A stretch of DNA of 64,000 bases, from contig JAWPMT010000007.1 in assembly GCA_033344775.1 (NCBI GenBank), positions 1 through 64,000 on the forward strand, read 5' to 3'. Origin of the DNA: Cytophagales bacterium (GTDB lineage Bacteria > Bacteroidota > Bacteroidia > Cytophagales > Cyclobacteriaceae). How positions within the stretch are numbered: position 1 is the stretch's first letter; each line of letters opens with the position of its first letter. The notes beneath the pieces were generated by a model. That model had not been told where the DNA came from. It ran no database searches and saw only the letters and a list, made by a program, of their open reading frames with translations. Made by a program: the position numbers and the translations under genes. Shown here in pieces: positions 44,201 through 52,936 of the stretch.

Positions 44201-45790
44201 ATGGCAACAAAAGAATTGAATATATCTCCAGTAGGTCGCGTAGAAGGAGACCTGGACGTAAAAGTTTTTATGGAAGGTGGTGTCGTTACCAGGGCACACA
44301 CACAGGCGGCAATGTTCCGGGGATTCGAAAGAATCATGGCTGGAAAAGATCCGCAATCTGGACTGATTGTAACACCAAGAATCTGCGGGATCTGCGGGGG
44401 CTCACATTTGTATTGTGCCTCTTCGGCATTAGATACCGCATGGGGCACGAAGTTGTCTCCAAATGCACTTCTCTTGAGAGCAATCGGCCAAGCTACAGAA
44501 ACCATTCAGAGTATACCCAGATGGTTTTATGCCATTTTCGCTACGGATTTGGCGAACAAGAAGTTTGCCAGCAAACCCCTTTATCAAGAAGTGGTAAAAA
44601 GGTTTGCTGCTTACACGGGTACTTCTTTTCAATCTGGAGTGACCGCAAGTGGTAGACCAGTCGAGGTATATGCACTATTCGGAGGCCAATGGCCTCACTC
44701 CAGCTACATGGTTCCTGGAGGAGTTATGTGCGCTCCAACATTGAAAGATATCACCAGAGCCCATGCTATTATGAACCAATTCAGAAATGACTGGTTAGAA
44801 ACTACGTGGCTGGGATGCTCCATTGAAAGATATATGCAGATCAAAAGCTGGGATGATTTGATGGCCTGGGTTGAAGAAAACGAATCTCAACGAAATAGTG
44901 ATTTAGGTCTTTTCATTAGGGCATCGCTCGAGTTTGGACTTGACAAATTTGGTCAAGGAGTCGGTAAATACATTGCATATGGGACATACTTGCACAAGGA
45001 TAGATACAATACACCTACAATTGATAGCCGTAATCATGCGTTGATTAGCTCAAGTGGTTTCTACGACGGAAAGAGTTACCATGAATTTGATCACAAGCAA
45101 ATCTTTGAGCATGTGGATCACTCTTGGTTTGAACATCAAAAACCGGCGCATCCATGGGATGAGCCGCTTCCAACTCCGGTAGTTTCTCAAAATCTTGAAA
45201 ATTCCGATTTCAACGGTAAGTACAGTTGGGCAAAAGCACCTCGATATATGGGCAATGCAGCCGAAGCTGGTCCATTGGCACGTGTGATCATGAATGCAAA
45301 TCCCAATAACATGGATCATCAAATTCAAGATCCGTTGTTCGGCGACATCATGGAAAAATTAGGACCAAGCGTGTTCACAAGAACGTTGGCCCGTGTGCAT
45401 GAAGCTCCAAGATTGTACAATTACATTGATGAATGGTTAACACAGATTGTGCTTGACGATGAATTCTACATCAAACCTGAAGAAAAAGATGGTAAGGGAT
45501 TTGGTGCCACTGAAGCCGCGAGAGGTGCTCTTGCTCATTGGATAGAAGTGGAAGGTGGAGTAATAAAAAATTATCAGGTTGTTGCCCCCACCACATGGAA
45601 TGTCGGGCCAAATGACGCGGAAGGAAAATCTGGACCAATCGAGGCAGCTCTTGAAGGTACTGAGATTGAAGATCCGCATGATCCTGTAGAAGTAGGTATG
45701 GTAGCTAGATCCTTTGACTCTTGTTTGGTTTGTACCGTACATGCCCATGACCAGAAATCCGGCAAAGAGTTGGCAAAATTCAAACTATAA
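44201..45790 (+). CDS. hupL: [NiFe] hydrogenase large subunit, group 2a-like
   Basis: 529 residues. The L1 motif RICGICGGSH supplies Cys62 and Cys65; the L2 motif DSCLVCTVH supplies Cys508 and Cys511, with His514 as the expected cleavage point, leaving a 15-residue C-terminal extension to be removed. Stretches such as FGGQWPHSSYMVPGGVMCAPTL and IKNYQVVAPTTWNVGP match cyanobacterial HupL and Huc large subunits. It oxidises H2 in the cytoplasm and passes electrons to HupS. A strong terminator follows. Confidence 0.94.
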   Translation: MATKELNISPVGRVEGDLDVKVFMEGGVVTRAHTQAAMFRGFERIMAGKDPQSGLIVTPRICGICGGSHLYCASSALDTAWGTKLSPNALLLRAIGQATETIQSIPRWFYAIFATDLANKKFASKPLYQEVVKRFAAYTGTSFQSGVTASGRPVEVYALFGGQWPHSSYMVPGGVMCAPTLKDITRAHAIMNQFRNDWLETTWLGCSIERYMQIKSWDDLMAWVEENESQRNSDLGLFIRASLEFGLDKFGQGVGKYIAYGTYLHKDRYNTPTIDSRNHALISSSGFYDGKSYHEFDHKQIFEHVDHSWFEHQKPAHPWDEPLPTPVVSQNLENSDFNGKYSWAKAPRYMGNAAEAGPLARVIMNANPNNMDHQIQDPLFGDIMEKLGPSVFTRTLARVHEAPRLYNYIDEWLTQIVLDDEFYIKPEEKDGKGFGATEAARGALAHWIEVEGGVIKNYQVVAPTTWNVGPNDAEGKSGPIEAALEGTEIEDPHDPVEVGMVARSFDSCLVCTVHAHDQKSGKELAKFKL

Positions 45791-45813
45791 TCAATTAAAT
45801 TAATCGAATCATG

Positions 45814-45842
45814 AACCCGTAAGTTTTACGGGTTTTTTTTTG
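45814..45842 (+). terminator. Terminator between structural and maturation genes
   Basis: AACCCGTAA (45814-45822) pairs perfectly with TTACGGGTT (45826-45834) over a 3-base loop and is followed by a run of T. It lies between hupL and the protease gene, only a few bases before the ATG, so maturation genes would be made at lower level by readthrough. Confidence 0.8.
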
Positions 45843-45846
45843 TGTG

Positions 45847-46332
45847 ATGAAGAAAACGGCAATAATGGGCTTTGGAAATCCTGTCCGCAGCGATGATGGG
45901 ATTGGATGTTACGTAATCGATGAGCTAAAAAAAACACTTGATTCCGGAGATATCACCATACTCGATATGGGTACTTCAGCTTTTGAAGTGCTGTATCAAC
46001 TTCAAGGTCATAGCAAGATCCTGATTGTGGATGCGGTGATCAACACAGGAGAACCTCCAGGCACGCTTTACAAAGTTCCGGCCAGAGAAGTGATGAAAAC
46101 CCCGGAAGAAGATCCAATGGTTTTTCTGCATAGCTTGAAATGGGACCAGGCACTTTCATACGCTAAAAAAATACTGCAGGATCAATATCCCGAAGATATT
46201 CAGGTTTATCTTATCTCAGTTGATAATACTCGATTGGAGGTGGATTTATCTCCAGAGGTAAAAGAAGCTGGCGACAAAGTGGTTCGGTTAATGTTAGAAG
46301 AGTTAAAAGCAACGCATGAAGTGCGATATTAA
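45847..46332 (+). CDS. hupD: Hydrogenase maturation endopeptidase (HupD/HycI family)
   Basis: 161 residues from ATG 45847 (a GTG lies directly before). It has the nickel-sensing motifs IMGFGNPVRSDDGIGCYVIDEL, DMGTSAFEVLYQLQGHSKILIVDAVIN and MVFLHSLKWDQALSYAK. It clips the C-terminal tail of HupL after the active site is assembled. It overlaps the next gene by 17 bases. Confidence 0.9.
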   Translation: MKKTAIMGFGNPVRSDDGIGCYVIDELKKTLDSGDITILDMGTSAFEVLYQLQGHSKILIVDAVINTGEPPGTLYKVPAREVMKTPEEDPMVFLHSLKWDQALSYAKKILQDQYPEDIQVYLISVDNTRLEVDLSPEVKEAGDKVVRLMLEELKATHEVRY

Positions 46333-46636
46333 GATCAAAGCATCCCATTTGATCATTCCAGCAGAACTGGCTAGGAGAATACTTCAGCAAACCAATAATG
46401 TGTATGTCTCCTACAAAGAAGATCATGATATTTTAATGGTATCACCTGAGGAGAATACATGGTTTCCAAAGCTACATAGCTCGAAGGTATTCATGGTGAA
46501 AAGTAAAGATCAGGCTGGGACTAAAAGTATAGCCATAAGAGAAGTGATCATTGACCATGAAATTGATGACTGTGATCGAAACCTACCCTGCATTGCTAAT
46601 GAAGAGAAGAAGTTTCTACGAATTGAATTAGGTTAA
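46316..46636 (+). CDS. Small unknown protein of the hydrogenase operon
   Basis: 106 residues, no signal peptide or membrane segment. Predicted beta-rich (IKIKASHLIIPAELARRILQQTNNVYVSYKEDHDILMVSP; SIAIREVIIDHEIDD). It overlaps the protease gene and precedes a TPR gene. It could be an assembly or electron-transfer accessory factor. I do not recognise a family. Confidence 0.6.
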   Translation: MKCDIKIKASHLIIPAELARRILQQTNNVYVSYKEDHDILMVSPEENTWFPKLHSSKVFMVKSKDQAGTKSIAIREVIIDHEIDDCDRNLPCIANEEKKFLRIELG

Positions 46637-46645
46637 TTTTCAAGT

Positions 46646-48127
46646 ATGATCTACTTATATACATCCCAAAATTGGGAAGAGATAAAGCAGGCAATTGGCA
46701 ATGTCGAAGGATTGACCGAAGCTACCCATATCGAATCTTTGGCCAAAATTGACGAAACCAAGCCGCATTTGATTATTGATCATGACTATATCAAGGTCTC
46801 GCTTCCCTGGGATGGCACCGAACCTCCCGTCATGTTTGCTCCTATTCCCTTCGATTTAGATGACATCATAAGCATCATACTATTCAAATTAGGCTACGCA
46901 GAGCAAGCCCTGCAGTTTAACTCTTCACGACTGGTTCTTGATGCAATAAAATGTGGCCTTCAGCTCCAATACCTTGATCGACTCATATTTACACCTCCTT
47001 CCGACCATGCTGATTACTTCTCATGGCATAATCATGCCATACTCGCACACTACGCTGGTCATTTGTACAATGAAGTCTCTGTTGAAAGTCTTTACGAACA
47101 AGCCATTGAGATATCTCCTTCCGAAGAGCATGCCGCCTGTACAGCCAAACATCTGGCTGTTCAATTGTTAGATACTCATAACACGGAAGCTGCTGAGGAA
47201 CTGATCCGCCAATATCTCGAACTGGCCTTGAGCGAAAGATCCAAGAAATATCTGGAACTTGACCTGATCAATGTACTCATGACTACCCACCATACCAATT
47301 TGGATCGTACCAATGCGGAAGAAATTAAGGACCTGATCTGGAATGCCATCAAATACTTTGAAGATCAAAATACACAGTGGGTCGTTGCCAACCTCTACTC
47401 CAGTGCTTCGGAATTAACCAATCTCGAAAAGAGCTATTCCGAATCACTTGGATACATCTCCAAAGCCATTACTATATACAGTGAAGAGGAACTGCCAGAA
47501 TTTTTGGCTTCAGCTTACCTCCGAAAAGGGACGTTACTTTACACATGGGCTCAAGACGGCAACCCGCAGTTTTATCAGGCTGCTATTGACACCTTTCAGG
47601 AAGCCATAAAGACATTTACCCGGGAACATTTTCCTCATGTTTTTGCCGAGATTCATCACAACATGGCTGTGATATATGCCGAAATGCCCGCAGATGATAA
47701 GAAAAAAGCCATGTGGTCCGCTTTCTCAGCTACCTCATTCAAAGAGTGTTTGGAATTCTATGAAAAGAACGTTTATCCTTACGAATACGCGATGGTTGCT
47801 AACAATTATGCCAATGCGCTGTTGAAATACCCACCTGCCAAAACAGGAGACAATGCGGAAAAGGCAGTCTACTATTATCTCGAAGCTTTAGAAATTCGAA
47901 ATGCCGAGAACTTTCCTAATGAGAGAGCTCATTCGATACTGAATTATCTAGAGGCATGCTGGAGAGTCCACAATATCAACAATACTATGGAGCGAGCACG
48001 GTATAAAGATATGTTGGCCAAGGCCAGAGAGGTCAAAGAGTTGACAAATAATCAGGAATTAATGAACCAGGCCAAAGCCCATTTGGAACAACTATCAGCA
48101 CTAAGTTTGGCCATCTTGAACGGATAG
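46646..48127 (+). CDS. TPR protein of the hydrogenase operon
   Basis: 493 residues, soluble. The N-terminal 90 look like a separate mixed domain (MIYLYTSQNWEEIKQAIGNVEGLTEATHIESL...). From about 95 on there are helical TPR units such as YAGHLYNEVSVESLYEQAIEISPSEEHAACTAKHLAVQLL and NPQFYQAAIDTFQEAIKTFTREHFPHVFAEIHHNMAVIY. TPR proteins accompany group 2a hydrogenases in other phyla; a chaperone or assembly scaffold role is likely but unproven. Confidence 0.75.
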   Translation: MIYLYTSQNWEEIKQAIGNVEGLTEATHIESLAKIDETKPHLIIDHDYIKVSLPWDGTEPPVMFAPIPFDLDDIISIILFKLGYAEQALQFNSSRLVLDAIKCGLQLQYLDRLIFTPPSDHADYFSWHNHAILAHYAGHLYNEVSVESLYEQAIEISPSEEHAACTAKHLAVQLLDTHNTEAAEELIRQYLELALSERSKKYLELDLINVLMTTHHTNLDRTNAEEIKDLIWNAIKYFEDQNTQWVVANLYSSASELTNLEKSYSESLGYISKAITIYSEEELPEFLASAYLRKGTLLYTWAQDGNPQFYQAAIDTFQEAIKTFTREHFPHVFAEIHHNMAVIYAEMPADDKKKAMWSAFSATSFKECLEFYEKNVYPYEYAMVANNYANALLKYPPAKTGDNAEKAVYYYLEALEIRNAENFPNERAHSILNYLEACWRVHNINNTMERARYKDMLAKAREVKELTNNQELMNQAKAHLEQLSALSLAILNG

Positions 48128-48128
48128 C

Positions 48129-48473
48129 ATGCACGAAATTTCATTGGTAAGAAACATTTTCCGAACGCTGGAGGCTGAGTTCAGAGAAGACGAACTTGAC
48201 AAGCTCAACCAAATAGACCTCACAGTAGGTGTTCTGTCCAACGTGGAGCCTATATTGATGCAGAATGCTTTTGAGGCCGTAACAGAAGACCAGCAACGCT
48301 TTTTACAAACCAAATTGCACGTGAGTGTTGTCCCTATTATTGTTAAATGTGAATTGTGTGGCGATGAATCCGAAGTGATCAACTACTCTTTCAAATGTCG
48401 CAATGGTCACCCCACCAAAAACGTCATTCAGGGGGATGAACTCACAATAGCGCGCGTCCACTTTGATGAATGA
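48129..48473 (+). CDS. hypA: Hydrogenase nickel chaperone HypA, unusual zinc motif
   Basis: 114 residues. MHEISLV supplies the N-terminal Ni-binding Met-His-Glu. The zinc site usually has two CxxC pairs; here the first is normal (Cys74-Cys77) but the second reads C90-R-N-G93-H94, with Gly in place of Cys and a His next to it, suggesting a Cys3His site. It delivers Ni to HypB/HupL. It ends just before the third operator pair. Confidence 0.88.
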   Translation: MHEISLVRNIFRTLEAEFREDELDKLNQIDLTVGVLSNVEPILMQNAFEAVTEDQQRFLQTKLHVSVVPIIVKCELCGDESEVINYSFKCRNGHPTKNVIQGDELTIARVHFDE

Positions 48474-48476
48474 TTT

Positions 48477-48517
48477 TTTAGAAATTATTTTCTAAACTCT
48501 AGAAAGCCTTTTCTAAT
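48477..48517. promoter_or_regulatory. Paired TetR-type operators before hypB
   Basis: TTTAGAAA-TTAT-TTTCTAAA (48477-48496, perfect palindrome) and TCTAGAAA-GCCT-TTTCTAAT (48498-48517) have centres 21 bp apart, the same spacing as at 41361-41401. They indicate an internal regulated promoter for hypB and the genes after it. Confidence 0.75.
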
Positions 48518-48558
48518 TCTATTCAGCCCATTAAATTCCAGGTTAAACTGATAGAATA

Positions 48559-49275
48559 ATGGCAGCAGAAAAGTCAAGCAAAGCAGCAAGAGGCACCGTA
48601 CAATGTGACAATAGCTCATTTAATTTATTGAAAGCCAACGATTTCGTCGCAGACACGATTCGCAAATTTGTTGCTGACAAAAAGATACTTTTGATTAATA
48701 TCACCTCTTCGGCAGGAAGTGGTAAAACAACATTAATGCAGGAAACAGCCCGTCGACTCTCTTCTAAAGTCAACATGAAAGTGCTAGTCGGGGATCTTGA
48801 AACTGAAAGAGATGCAGACCGGATCAGAGAAACAGGAATCGAGGCTTTGCAAATTGTGACGGGCGGTATTTGCCACCTTGAAGCTCAAATGGTTTGGCAA
48901 GCGATGGAGCAAATTGATCTGGAAGGTGTGGAATTACTTTTTGTGGAGAATGTAGGGAACCTTGTATGCCCCTCCTCATTTGATTTGGGCGAGGATTTCA
49001 GGGTAACACTTTTGGCTTCAACAGAAGGTGATGATAAACCCAAGAAATATCCAAAGATGTTCCATACCAGCGATCTAATGCTAGTATCCAAGTCAGATCT
49101 GCTACCCTATATCCCCTTCTCGGTAGAAGCTGCTATTAAAGATGCAAGAGACGTCAATCCCGACATTGAGGCGATTCAAATATCCAGTTTATCTGGTGAA
49201 GGATTAGACAATTGGTGTGAGTGGCTTGAAGAAAGGTTAAAACATAAGCAAGAGAACGCTGCAGTTACTGCATAA
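48559..49275 (+). CDS. hypB: Hydrogenase nickel-insertion GTPase HypB
   Basis: 238 residues. Walker A at 49-58 (TSSAGSGKTT), then GDLETERDADRIRETG, TGGICHLEA with the metal-linked Cys-His, and ENVGNLVCPSSFDLGE. The G4 motif reads SKSDLLPY instead of NKxDL, so base recognition may be slightly altered. It lacks the His-rich N-terminal nickel store of many HypB proteins; nickel storage may be taken over by the DUF4198 protein downstream. Confidence 0.92.
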   Translation: MAAEKSSKAARGTVQCDNSSFNLLKANDFVADTIRKFVADKKILLINITSSAGSGKTTLMQETARRLSSKVNMKVLVGDLETERDADRIRETGIEALQIVTGGICHLEAQMVWQAMEQIDLEGVELLFVENVGNLVCPSSFDLGEDFRVTLLASTEGDDKPKKYPKMFHTSDLMLVSKSDLLPYIPFSVEAAIKDARDVNPDIEAIQISSLSGEGLDNWCEWLEERLKHKQENAAVTA

Positions 49276-49280
49276 AACTT

Positions 49281-51563
49281 TTGAACACTTTTCATATACA
49301 TATCAAAGGAAGAGTTCAGGGTGTAGGTTTTCGCCCGTTTGTCTATCAAAAAGCTCTTGAATTAGGCATCAAAGGTTGGGTTTGCAATGCCACCGATGGA
49401 CTACATGTAAGAGGCACTGCCAAACATTCTGTTTCTCAGCAATTCTATCAAATCTGCCAAACCGAAAAACCGGAATTGGCTGTGATTACTGAGTCTTCTT
49501 TTCGAGAAGTCAATCCGGAAGCATTTGATGACTTCCAAATTGTAGAAAGTCAGAATCGTAAACTTGAAATTAATATTTCACCCGACTTTGCGATTTGCTC
49601 AAATTGTCTAGCCGAGCTACACAATCCCCAGGATAGAAGATTATCCTACCCCTTCATCACCTGCACACATTGCGGTCCTCGATATTCAATACTTTCGGGT
49701 TTACCTTATGACCGTCCCTTTACGGTCATGAACTCGTTCGAAATGTGTGGATCCTGCAAGAGAGAATATAACGAACCATTAGATCGGCGCTATTACTCAC
49801 AGACCAATTCCTGTCAAACATGCGGGATACAATTGAAACTGTGCCTGAATAATCAAAAGTTTGAACTCGATCAAAAAGAGATCCTAACTGCTGTCAATCG
49901 ACAACTGAAAGAGGATAAAATCATTGCAGTAAAGGGAATCGGGGGATTCCTCCTTCTTTGCGATGCAGCATCCGAAAAAGCCATAAGAATTTTACGTAAA
50001 CGAAAGCAACGACCAACCAAGCCATTTGCGGTACTATTTCCAAACATCATTGCAGTTGAAGAGCACTTCCACATTTGTAAAGAAGAGAAAGACCAACTAC
50101 TTGGACCAGTCTCTCCAATTGTTCTACTGTCAATAAGGAATAGATCGTCCTTTCTCATGGATTGGATTGCTCCAGGTCTCGATAGTCTGGGCGTAATGAT
50201 TCCTTATGCCCCGCTTTTAGAGATCATCTCTTCTGGATTTGCAGGACCATTAATCGCCACAAGCGCAAATATCAGTGGAGCACCCATTATACACGAAGAA
50301 GATATTTCAGCACTTTCTCAGCTGGCTGATATAGTACTTGATCACAATCGACCAATTACCTTTCCTCAAGATGATTCGGTTATTCAATTTAGTCCGTTCA
50401 CTAAACGTCAAATAGTACTACGTAGGTCACGAGGAATCTCTCCGAGCATCTTTCAAGGTATCAAATCACCTAATCATGACACACTTGCCCTCGGAGCGGA
50501 AATGAAAGGATCATTCGGGCTCACAGTAAATAACAATACCTATATCTCTCAATACCTTGGAAATCTCAGCCATTACGACAACCGAATTCAATTTGAAAGA
50601 ATCTTAAATAGTTTTTTAGAACTAGTCAGTCCGGACCTTAAGGAAATCGTCGTTGACGAACATCCCGGATATTTCTCACATGAATTCGGAAAAACGCTCG
50701 TCATGGAAAGAAATATTTCCCTAACGAAAGTGCAGCATCATAAAGCCCATTTTGCCGCCATATTGAATGAAAAAGAACTGATGCACGATGATAAGGTTTT
50801 AGGGGTGGTTTGGGATGGGACAGGTTACGGATCTGATGGACATATTTGGGGCGGAGAATTCTTCGAATATCATAATTACACAATGCACAGAGTCGCTCAC
50901 CTTGCCTACTTCAATAATCTGGCATTTGACCGAATGGCCCTCGACAACAGATTGTGCGCACTCTCAATCCTTGGAATCCAAGACCGTGAAAAGCTAAAGC
51001 CCTATTTCAAGTCGCAGGAATGGGACTTTTACAATAAGGCGCTTGATACTCGGAGAACATTGTCAAGTAGTATGGGTCGTGTATTTGATGCCGTAGCTTT
51101 TCTTTCCGGCCTCTCCCAAGAAAATAACTATGAAGGTCAAGCTGCCATGCTTGTAGAGCAGGATGCGAGAAAAGCTTTTGCTTCAGCAAGACAATTTCAA
51201 CCCTATTCTTTTAGTCTGGATGGTGATCAGGTTTCATTGGAAAGAACGTTCCACGAAATCATGAACGACCGAGAACACCTCCAACATGACATCAGCGCCC
51301 GATTTCATTTGACCCTGGTTGAAATCATAAGAACCGTGGCAAAATCATATGGATTTGAAAAGGTAGCATTCAGTGGAGGCGTATTTCAAAATGGTCTGTT
51401 GATGGATTTGATCTCAAATCAACTTCACGAAGATTTCCAGCTGTACTTCCATACCGAATTATCACCGAATGATGAAAATATCGCATACGGTCAGTTGGCC
51501 TATGCCCAGAATTTAATGCTAAAAGAAAACCAAAATCTTAAACAGTTTGAATCATGTGTTTAG
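49281..51563 (+). CDS. hypF: Carbamoyltransferase HypF
   Basis: 760 residues from TTG. Acylphosphatase domain (GRVQGVGFRPFVYQKALELGIKGWV), two zinc fingers (CSNCLAELHNPQDRRLSYPF..CTHCGPRYS; CGSCKREYNEPLDRRYYSQ..CQTCG), YrdC-like domain (VKGIGGFLLLCDA, KRKQRPTKPFAVLFP, LRRSRGISP), and Kae1-like domain (VQHHKAHFAAIL, VVWDGTGYGSDGHIWGGEF). It makes the carbamoyl-AMP used for the cyanide ligands. The start is 5 bases after hypB; it overlaps hypC by 10. Confidence 0.95.
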   Translation: MNTFHIHIKGRVQGVGFRPFVYQKALELGIKGWVCNATDGLHVRGTAKHSVSQQFYQICQTEKPELAVITESSFREVNPEAFDDFQIVESQNRKLEINISPDFAICSNCLAELHNPQDRRLSYPFITCTHCGPRYSILSGLPYDRPFTVMNSFEMCGSCKREYNEPLDRRYYSQTNSCQTCGIQLKLCLNNQKFELDQKEILTAVNRQLKEDKIIAVKGIGGFLLLCDAASEKAIRILRKRKQRPTKPFAVLFPNIIAVEEHFHICKEEKDQLLGPVSPIVLLSIRNRSSFLMDWIAPGLDSLGVMIPYAPLLEIISSGFAGPLIATSANISGAPIIHEEDISALSQLADIVLDHNRPITFPQDDSVIQFSPFTKRQIVLRRSRGISPSIFQGIKSPNHDTLALGAEMKGSFGLTVNNNTYISQYLGNLSHYDNRIQFERILNSFLELVSPDLKEIVVDEHPGYFSHEFGKTLVMERNISLTKVQHHKAHFAAILNEKELMHDDKVLGVVWDGTGYGSDGHIWGGEFFEYHNYTMHRVAHLAYFNNLAFDRMALDNRLCALSILGIQDREKLKPYFKSQEWDFYNKALDTRRTLSSSMGRVFDAVAFLSGLSQENNYEGQAAMLVEQDARKAFASARQFQPYSFSLDGDQVSLERTFHEIMNDREHLQHDISARFHLTLVEIIRTVAKSYGFEKVAFSGGVFQNGLLMDLISNQLHEDFQLYFHTELSPNDENIAYGQLAYAQNLMLKENQNLKQFESCV

Positions 51564-51829
51564 CAATACCAGGAAAAATAAAGGCCATCGAATCACAAAT
51601 GGATGGCATTCTGCGGATGGCCAAAGTTCAATTTGGGGGAATTACTAAAGAAGCTAGTTTGGAAATGGTACCTCAAGCCAAAGAAGGAGACTATGTCCTT
51701 GTCCATGTGGGAGTAGCTATAAGTGTCGTAAATGAAGAGGAAGCCAAAAAAACGTTCGAGTTTCTAAAGGAAGCTGGAGAGCTCGATGAGTTGGAACCCG
51801 CCTCCATCGACCAACTAAAAGATCAATAA
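51554..51829 (+). CDS. hypC: Hydrogenase assembly chaperone HypC
   Basis: 91 residues starting MCLAIPGKIKAI, with the essential Cys2. The body VQFGGITKEASLEMVPQAKEGDYVLVHVGVAISVVNEEEA is typical. It carries the Fe(CN)2CO unit with HypD to HupL. Start is inside the end of hypF. Confidence 0.95.
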   Translation: MCLAIPGKIKAIESQMDGILRMAKVQFGGITKEASLEMVPQAKEGDYVLVHVGVAISVVNEEEAKKTFEFLKEAGELDELEPASIDQLKDQ

Positions 51830-51831
51830 TT

Positions 51832-52935
51832 ATGAAGTATCTGAGCGAATATAGAGATCCGGAGCTGGTCACGCAGTACCTAGACGAAATCAAAAAAACC
51901 GTTACGCAACCCTGGACAATCATGGAAGTTTGCGGAGGTCAAACACACAGTTTAGTAAAGTATGGCATACTTGATTTGTTACCCAAAGAAATTACCATGG
52001 TTCATGGTCCTGGTTGTCCGGTTTGTGTCACACCACTTAATTTGATTGATAAAGCTGTTTATCTAGCTGAGGAGAAGGATGTAATCCTGTGCTCATTCGG
52101 GGACATGCTGAGAGTGCCTGGGTCAGAAAGAAGTTTATTGGAAGCAAAGGCGAATGGTGCTGATATTCGCATCCTCTATTCGCCATTGGAAGCAGTGAAA
52201 ATTGCTAAAGAAAACCCTGAAAGAGAGGTCGTCTTCTTTGCCGTTGGATTTGAGACCACAGCTCCTGCAAATGCCCTATCGGTGTTGCACGCCAAAAGGA
52301 CAGAATTGACTAACTACTCTATTCTTGCCTCACATGTGCTCGTTCCACCTGCTATATCCGCACTCATGAGTGATCCAGAAAGTGTGGTGCAAGCCTTTTT
52401 GGCAGCAGGTCATGTGTGCACCATCATGGGGTTAGAGGAATATTATCCATTGGTGGAAGAATACAATATTCCGATCGTAGTGACAGGGTTTGAACCTGTG
52501 GATTTACTTCAAGGTATTTTAATGACCATCAAGCAGCTGGAAGCGGGCGTAGCAAAATTGGAAAATCAATATACCCGAATGGTGAGCGAAGAAGGAAACC
52601 CAAATGCTAAGCAAGCCATTTTTGAAGTTTTTGATGTCACCAATCGCATGTGGAGAGGTATGGATGTCATTCCTTCTAGTGGCTATCAGGTAAAGAAAGA
52701 TCTTGAGCAATATGATGCCAATGTAAAGTTTGAGGTGACTATTGAAGAGGCATCAGAACATGCTGAATGCATCGCCGGCGATATCATGAAGGGGCTTAAG
52801 AAACCATTTGATTGTGCTCAGTTTGGCAAGAAATGTAAACCGTCCAATCCACTCGGTGCTCCAATGGTCTCCTCTGAAGGTGCATGTGCGGCTTATTACA
52901 ATTATTCAGGAGAAACAGAATTAGCAGAAGTCTGA
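51832..52935 (+). CDS. hypD: Fe-S scaffold HypD
   Basis: 367 residues. MKYLSEYRDPE start, then WTIMEVCGGQTHSLVKYGI, HGPGCPVCVTPL, CSFGDMLRVPGSERSL and VGFETTAPANAL, and a C-terminal Fe-S group with several Cys (AECIAGDIMKGLKKPFDCAQFGKKCKPSNPLGAPMVSSEGACAAYY). It builds the cyanide- and CO-bearing iron with HypC and HypE. Spacing to hypC is 2 bases. Confidence 0.95.
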   Translation: MKYLSEYRDPELVTQYLDEIKKTVTQPWTIMEVCGGQTHSLVKYGILDLLPKEITMVHGPGCPVCVTPLNLIDKAVYLAEEKDVILCSFGDMLRVPGSERSLLEAKANGADIRILYSPLEAVKIAKENPEREVVFFAVGFETTAPANALSVLHAKRTELTNYSILASHVLVPPAISALMSDPESVVQAFLAAGHVCTIMGLEEYYPLVEEYNIPIVVTGFEPVDLLQGILMTIKQLEAGVAKLENQYTRMVSEEGNPNAKQAIFEVFDVTNRMWRGMDVIPSSGYQVKKDLEQYDANVKFEVTIEEASEHAECIAGDIMKGLKKPFDCAQFGKKCKPSNPLGAPMVSSEGACAAYYNYSGETELAEV

Positions 52936-52936
52936 T

